Of a stretch of DNA of 7,441 nt, positions 6,222 to 7,441 are shown piece after piece. Below the pieces are notes generated by a model that worked only from the letters and a program-made list of their open reading frames with translations, was not told where the DNA came from and ran no database searches. The DNA is from Chloroflexota bacterium. Lineage in GTDB: Bacteria > Chloroflexota > Ktedonobacteria > Ktedonobacterales > Ktedonobacteraceae. The first letter of the stretch is position 1, and the number at the start of each line of letters is the position of its first letter. The stretch covers positions 1-7,441 of the forward strand of contig JAJZEJ010000408.1 of the NCBI GenBank assembly GCA_021828635.1, written 5' to 3'. A program made the translations under genes and the position numbers.

Positions 6222-6250
6222 AGGATATATCAGTAGCGAACGACTGTCAA
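6222..6250 (-). promoter_or_regulatory. Sigma-70-type promoter for the Rrf2-receiver-cysK unit
   Basis: On the minus strand TTGACA (6245-6250, a perfect -35) is followed by exactly 17 bases and TATCCT (6222-6227, four of six consensus bases). Transcription would begin near 6215 and leave a leader of about 50 bases before the Rrf2 ATG at 6162. A partial dyad, CAGT (6231-6234) with ACTG (6243-6246), sits in the spacer and touches the -35. A repressor bound there would block polymerase, consistent with autoregulation by the Rrf2 protein. Confidence 0.7.
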
Positions 6251-6299
6251 TGGGGAACGCGCCGGTACAACCAGGAGGTCGAAGCAGTGAATTTTCCTA

Positions 6300-6328
6300 T
6301 TGCTCTTTGATTAGTATCGTGATACAGT
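6300..6328 (+). promoter_or_regulatory. Possible extended -10 promoter with palindrome for the 193-aa gene
   Basis: TGaTACAGT (6320-6328) is an extended -10 type element, with a partial -35, TTGCTC (6300-6305), 17 bases upstream. The perfect palindrome GTATC-GT-GATAC (6314-6325) overlaps the -10 and would make a natural operator. Transcription would start around 6335 and run into the gene at 6379. Confidence 0.45.
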
Positions 6329-6335
6329 GAAAACA

Positions 6336-6359
6336 TGGAAGTGAGGAAACGAACTTCCA
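6336..6359 (+). repeat. 7-bp inverted repeat in the leader of the 193-aa gene
   Basis: TGGAAGT (6336-6342) and ACTTCCA (6353-6359) are perfect inverted copies with a 10-base spacer. They end 19 bases before the ATG and just ahead of the AAGGAG ribosome binding site. If the promoter at 6300-6328 is real, this forms a small hairpin at the very 5' end of the message. It could be an operator or an RNA stabiliser. Confidence 0.4.
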
Positions 6360-6378
6360 AATATGAACGGAAGGAGTT

Positions 6379-6960
6379 ATGCTAATAGATATCGGGAAAG
6401 AACAACGCTGGCAAGATATGTATGTTCACTTTTCTCAAGTGACAGACAAACTGGACATGGGAATTGATCGTGGGATTCTCGATACAGTGATTGTGTTGAA
6501 CCTCTTGGGAATGCCTACGATCATGTCTTGTGAGGGGCATATAGATGATTCAAGCGGCGCACCGTGGGTCGATATAGAAGACCCAGAGGCAAATCAGCAA
6601 ACCGATTCTATCGGGCGTCTCTTTAAGGAAGCCCAAATTGCTTATGCTCAAGGGCTTGCGGCCCAGGATTTGTTTCATCGCGCTCACGAGGCACGCCTTG
6701 AGGCATTGACAAAACATCTCACACACAGAGCAACACTACTGCGGTACCTTGCTACCTTCTACGAACATCGGCAGGTTCCTTATGATGTAAGACTCGTTGT
6801 TCAATCAAAAAGTGCCGGGCGCACACGACTGGAAAGTCAGGGCGCAAGTCTTCAGGAAATTGCATCACCGGAGAGAAGAGCGCAAAAGTTAGCGGAGTAC
6901 CAGAACGAGATGCATGCCTTCACGGCATTTCTCAAGGAACTTTTTTTCACACAGGGGTAA
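6379..6960 (+). CDS. Protein of unknown function with SCEGH motif (193 aa)
   Basis: I cannot assign a function. The protein is soluble and without a signal peptide. Its most conserved-looking stretch is residues 28-65: a helix (GILDTVIVLNLLGM), then PTIMSCEGHIDDSSGAPWVDIED, with Cys51, Glu52, His54, Trp63 and Asp65. The pattern 'hydrophobic helix, G-x-x-T-x-x-S-C-x-G-H' recurs in assorted small bacterial proteins and may form a metal or ligand site. Residues 75-125 and 160-190 are predicted charged helices rich in Ala, Glu and Arg. The ATG at 6379 is only 2 bases after AAGGAG, which is tight. The next in-frame ATG (6418) would remove the first 13 residues and has no ribosome site. It is followed after 3 bases by the 72-aa gene and is presumably co-translated with it. 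A run of seven T near its 3' end (around 6940) is a possible slippage point. Confidence 0.75.
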   Translation: MLIDIGKEQRWQDMYVHFSQVTDKLDMGIDRGILDTVIVLNLLGMPTIMSCEGHIDDSSGAPWVDIEDPEANQQTDSIGRLFKEAQIAYAQGLAAQDLFHRAHEARLEALTKHLTHRATLLRYLATFYEHRQVPYDVRLVVQSKSAGRTRLESQGASLQEIASPERRAQKLAEYQNEMHAFTAFLKELFFTQG

Positions 6961-6963
6961 TAC

Positions 6964-7182
6964 ATGGCGGCACCAACCGGAAACCAAAATGCACGGAAAG
7001 AACGAACACGGGTACCAGTAGCATTGTCTATTTCAGATGAGAAGGAACGCAACCGGCTCAGTTGGGCCATCAAACACCTGCAAATACAGGGCGTCAAGAA
7101 CCCAACACAAGCGGAGATCATCCGCTTCGTCAAAGACTTTTGCTACAACAAAATCGATGAGGCAATCAGCCAGGAGCAGTAA
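6964..7182 (+). CDS. Small basic protein, possible ribbon-helix-helix DNA binder (72 aa)
   Basis: This 72-residue protein begins MAAPTGNQNARKERTRVPVALSIS. Its predicted order is one short strand (TRVPVALSIS), helix (DEKERNRLSWAIKHLQI), a turn with KNPTQ, and helix (AEIIRFVKDFCYNKIDEAI). That order fits a ribbon-helix-helix fold, but the assignment rests on pattern alone. The GNQNARK opening is often seen at the N-terminus of small proteins on phages and other mobile DNA. The start is well supported: AGGGG (6953-6957) overlaps the end of the preceding gene, 6 bases before the ATG. The two genes therefore form a tight unit and may encode partners, for instance a regulator or antitoxin-like protein with the SCEGH protein; nothing here proves that. 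The gene has nothing in common with the sulfur genes on the other side. Confidence 0.7.
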   Translation: MAAPTGNQNARKERTRVPVALSISDEKERNRLSWAIKHLQIQGVKNPTQAEIIRFVKDFCYNKIDEAISQEQ

Positions 7183-7198
7183 TCCCCTCAACACTACC

Positions 7199-7289
7199 GT
7201 AGGGACCGGTTCCACACATCCGACCGCGCCCGTTGGCCTAAGCTACTACATGCCCAACAGGTACGCGGATGTATGGAAGCGGTCCCTAC
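7199..7289. repeat. Long imperfect palindrome, MITE/REP-like element
   Basis: The outer arms, 7199-7222 and 7266-7289, are 24 bases long and match at 22 positions as inverted copies, beginning GTAGGGACCG and ending CGGTCCCTAC. Pairing continues inward (around 7225-7238 with 7252-7265) with more mismatches and a 2-base bulge, leaving a loop of about 13 bases. Several inner differences are C/T, which would still pair as G-U in a minus-strand transcript. There is no coding capacity and no evident target-site duplication. It starts 17 bases after the 72-aa gene and could also terminate it. Confidence 0.8.
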
Positions 7290-7441
7290 AGTTATTGTAA
7301 ACTCTACTATTATAGACACATAAGTACTAAATAGATAATCATAGCAGTAAAAACACGTTACAATGATTGCGGAGACTATACTATTTTCAATATATCATGT
7401 ACTCATCAATACTCTATTGATGAGTACGCTCTATAGGGAAC
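7290..7441. other. AT-rich intergenic region, probable control region of a gene beyond the window
   Basis: The last 150 bases are about 30% GC (45 of 150 bases over 7291-7440), clearly lower than the genes. No reading frame of note was found. TATACT at 7377-7382 is a five-of-six -10 match on the plus strand, but no good -35 lies at 16-18 bases upstream. The stretch ends with a perfect hairpin. It most likely holds a promoter for a gene to the right, or is a scar of mobile DNA. Confidence 0.5.
7399..7427. repeat. Perfect 12-bp hairpin
   Basis: GTACTCATCAAT (7399-7410) and ATTGATGAGTAC (7416-7427) are exact inverted copies around the 5-base loop ACTCT. No T-run follows on either strand, so a standard terminator is unlikely. 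The symmetry and position about 20 bases after a TATACT box fit an operator or 5'-leader hairpin of a gene to the right. The end hairpin of an IS200/IS605-type element is another option. Confidence 0.8.

Noticed and set aside
5521..6330. Plus-strand open frame of 269 codons
   Set aside because: It is antisense to the Rrf2 and receiver genes, whose motifs are unmistakable. Its translation shows no family features and it covers their promoter.
6935..6950. Run of seven T as a programmed frameshift site
   Set aside because: The frame of the 193-aa gene ends normally 10 bases or so later, and the next gene has its own ribosome site and start.
7037..7300. Plus-strand open frame running into the palindrome
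   Set aside because: It overlaps the 72-aa gene out of frame, lacks a ribosome site, and its end is formed by the inverted repeat.
7377..7382. Full promoter call on TATACT
   Set aside because: No acceptable -35 hexamer lies 16-18 bases upstream, so it is mentioned only as a possible -10.
7199..7427. CRISPR array or tRNA-like structure in the gene-free right end
   Set aside because: The repeats are inverted, not direct, and there is no regular spacer pattern or cloverleaf.

Overview
The window looks like a piece of a moderately GC-balanced bacterial chromosome. The protein style (a PCS60-like acyl-CoA ligase, a lipoprotein esterase with a long basic n-region, an IscR-patterned Rrf2 regulator, and several unrecognised small proteins) and the two GTAGGG-type or AGGGG-type intergenic palindromes suggest a Chloroflexota bacterium of the Ktedonobacterales kind. 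This is an inference from general resemblance and has not been confirmed by any search.

Layout. (A) 1-3195, plus strand: three overlapping genes form one transcription unit. They are the C-terminal part of an AMP-forming acyl-CoA ligase (cut by the window edge), a multi-pass acyltransferase-3 membrane protein, and a lipoprotein alpha/beta-hydrolase of the PHB depolymerase/feruloyl esterase (LpqC-like) type. Together they could activate an organic acid, acylate a surface molecule, and hydrolyse esters outside the membrane. A bulged stem-loop at 3226-3260 separates this unit from convergent genes. (B) 6162-3270, minus strand: an Rrf2-family regulator with a Cys-x5-Cys-x5-Cys motif, a stand-alone response-regulator receiver domain, a cysteine synthase (CysK) and, after a 96-base gap, an unrecognised four-helix membrane protein. 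A good sigma-70-type promoter (TTGACA-N17-TATCCT) drives the Rrf2 end. (C) 6163-6378: a divergent control region with promoters on both strands and several inverted repeats. (D) 6379-7182, plus strand: a two-gene unit encoding a 193-aa protein of unknown function with an SCEGH motif and a 72-aa protein with a possible ribbon-helix-helix layout. (E) 7183-7441: no gene. It holds a long imperfect palindrome (7199-7289) and then AT-rich DNA (30% GC over 7291-7440) with a perfect 12-bp hairpin (7399-7427).

The most interesting logic is the Rrf2-receiver-CysK cluster. The regulator keeps the three-cysteine spacing of Fe-S cluster regulators, while the enzyme two genes downstream makes cysteine, the sulfur source for such clusters. 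In Bacillus subtilis a different Rrf2 protein, CymR, uses CysK itself as a partner. The inserted receiver domain, and a Met in place of the usual Thr in the CysK substrate loop, are departures from the standard arrangement. No CRISPR array, rRNA or tRNA gene, or transposase was seen.
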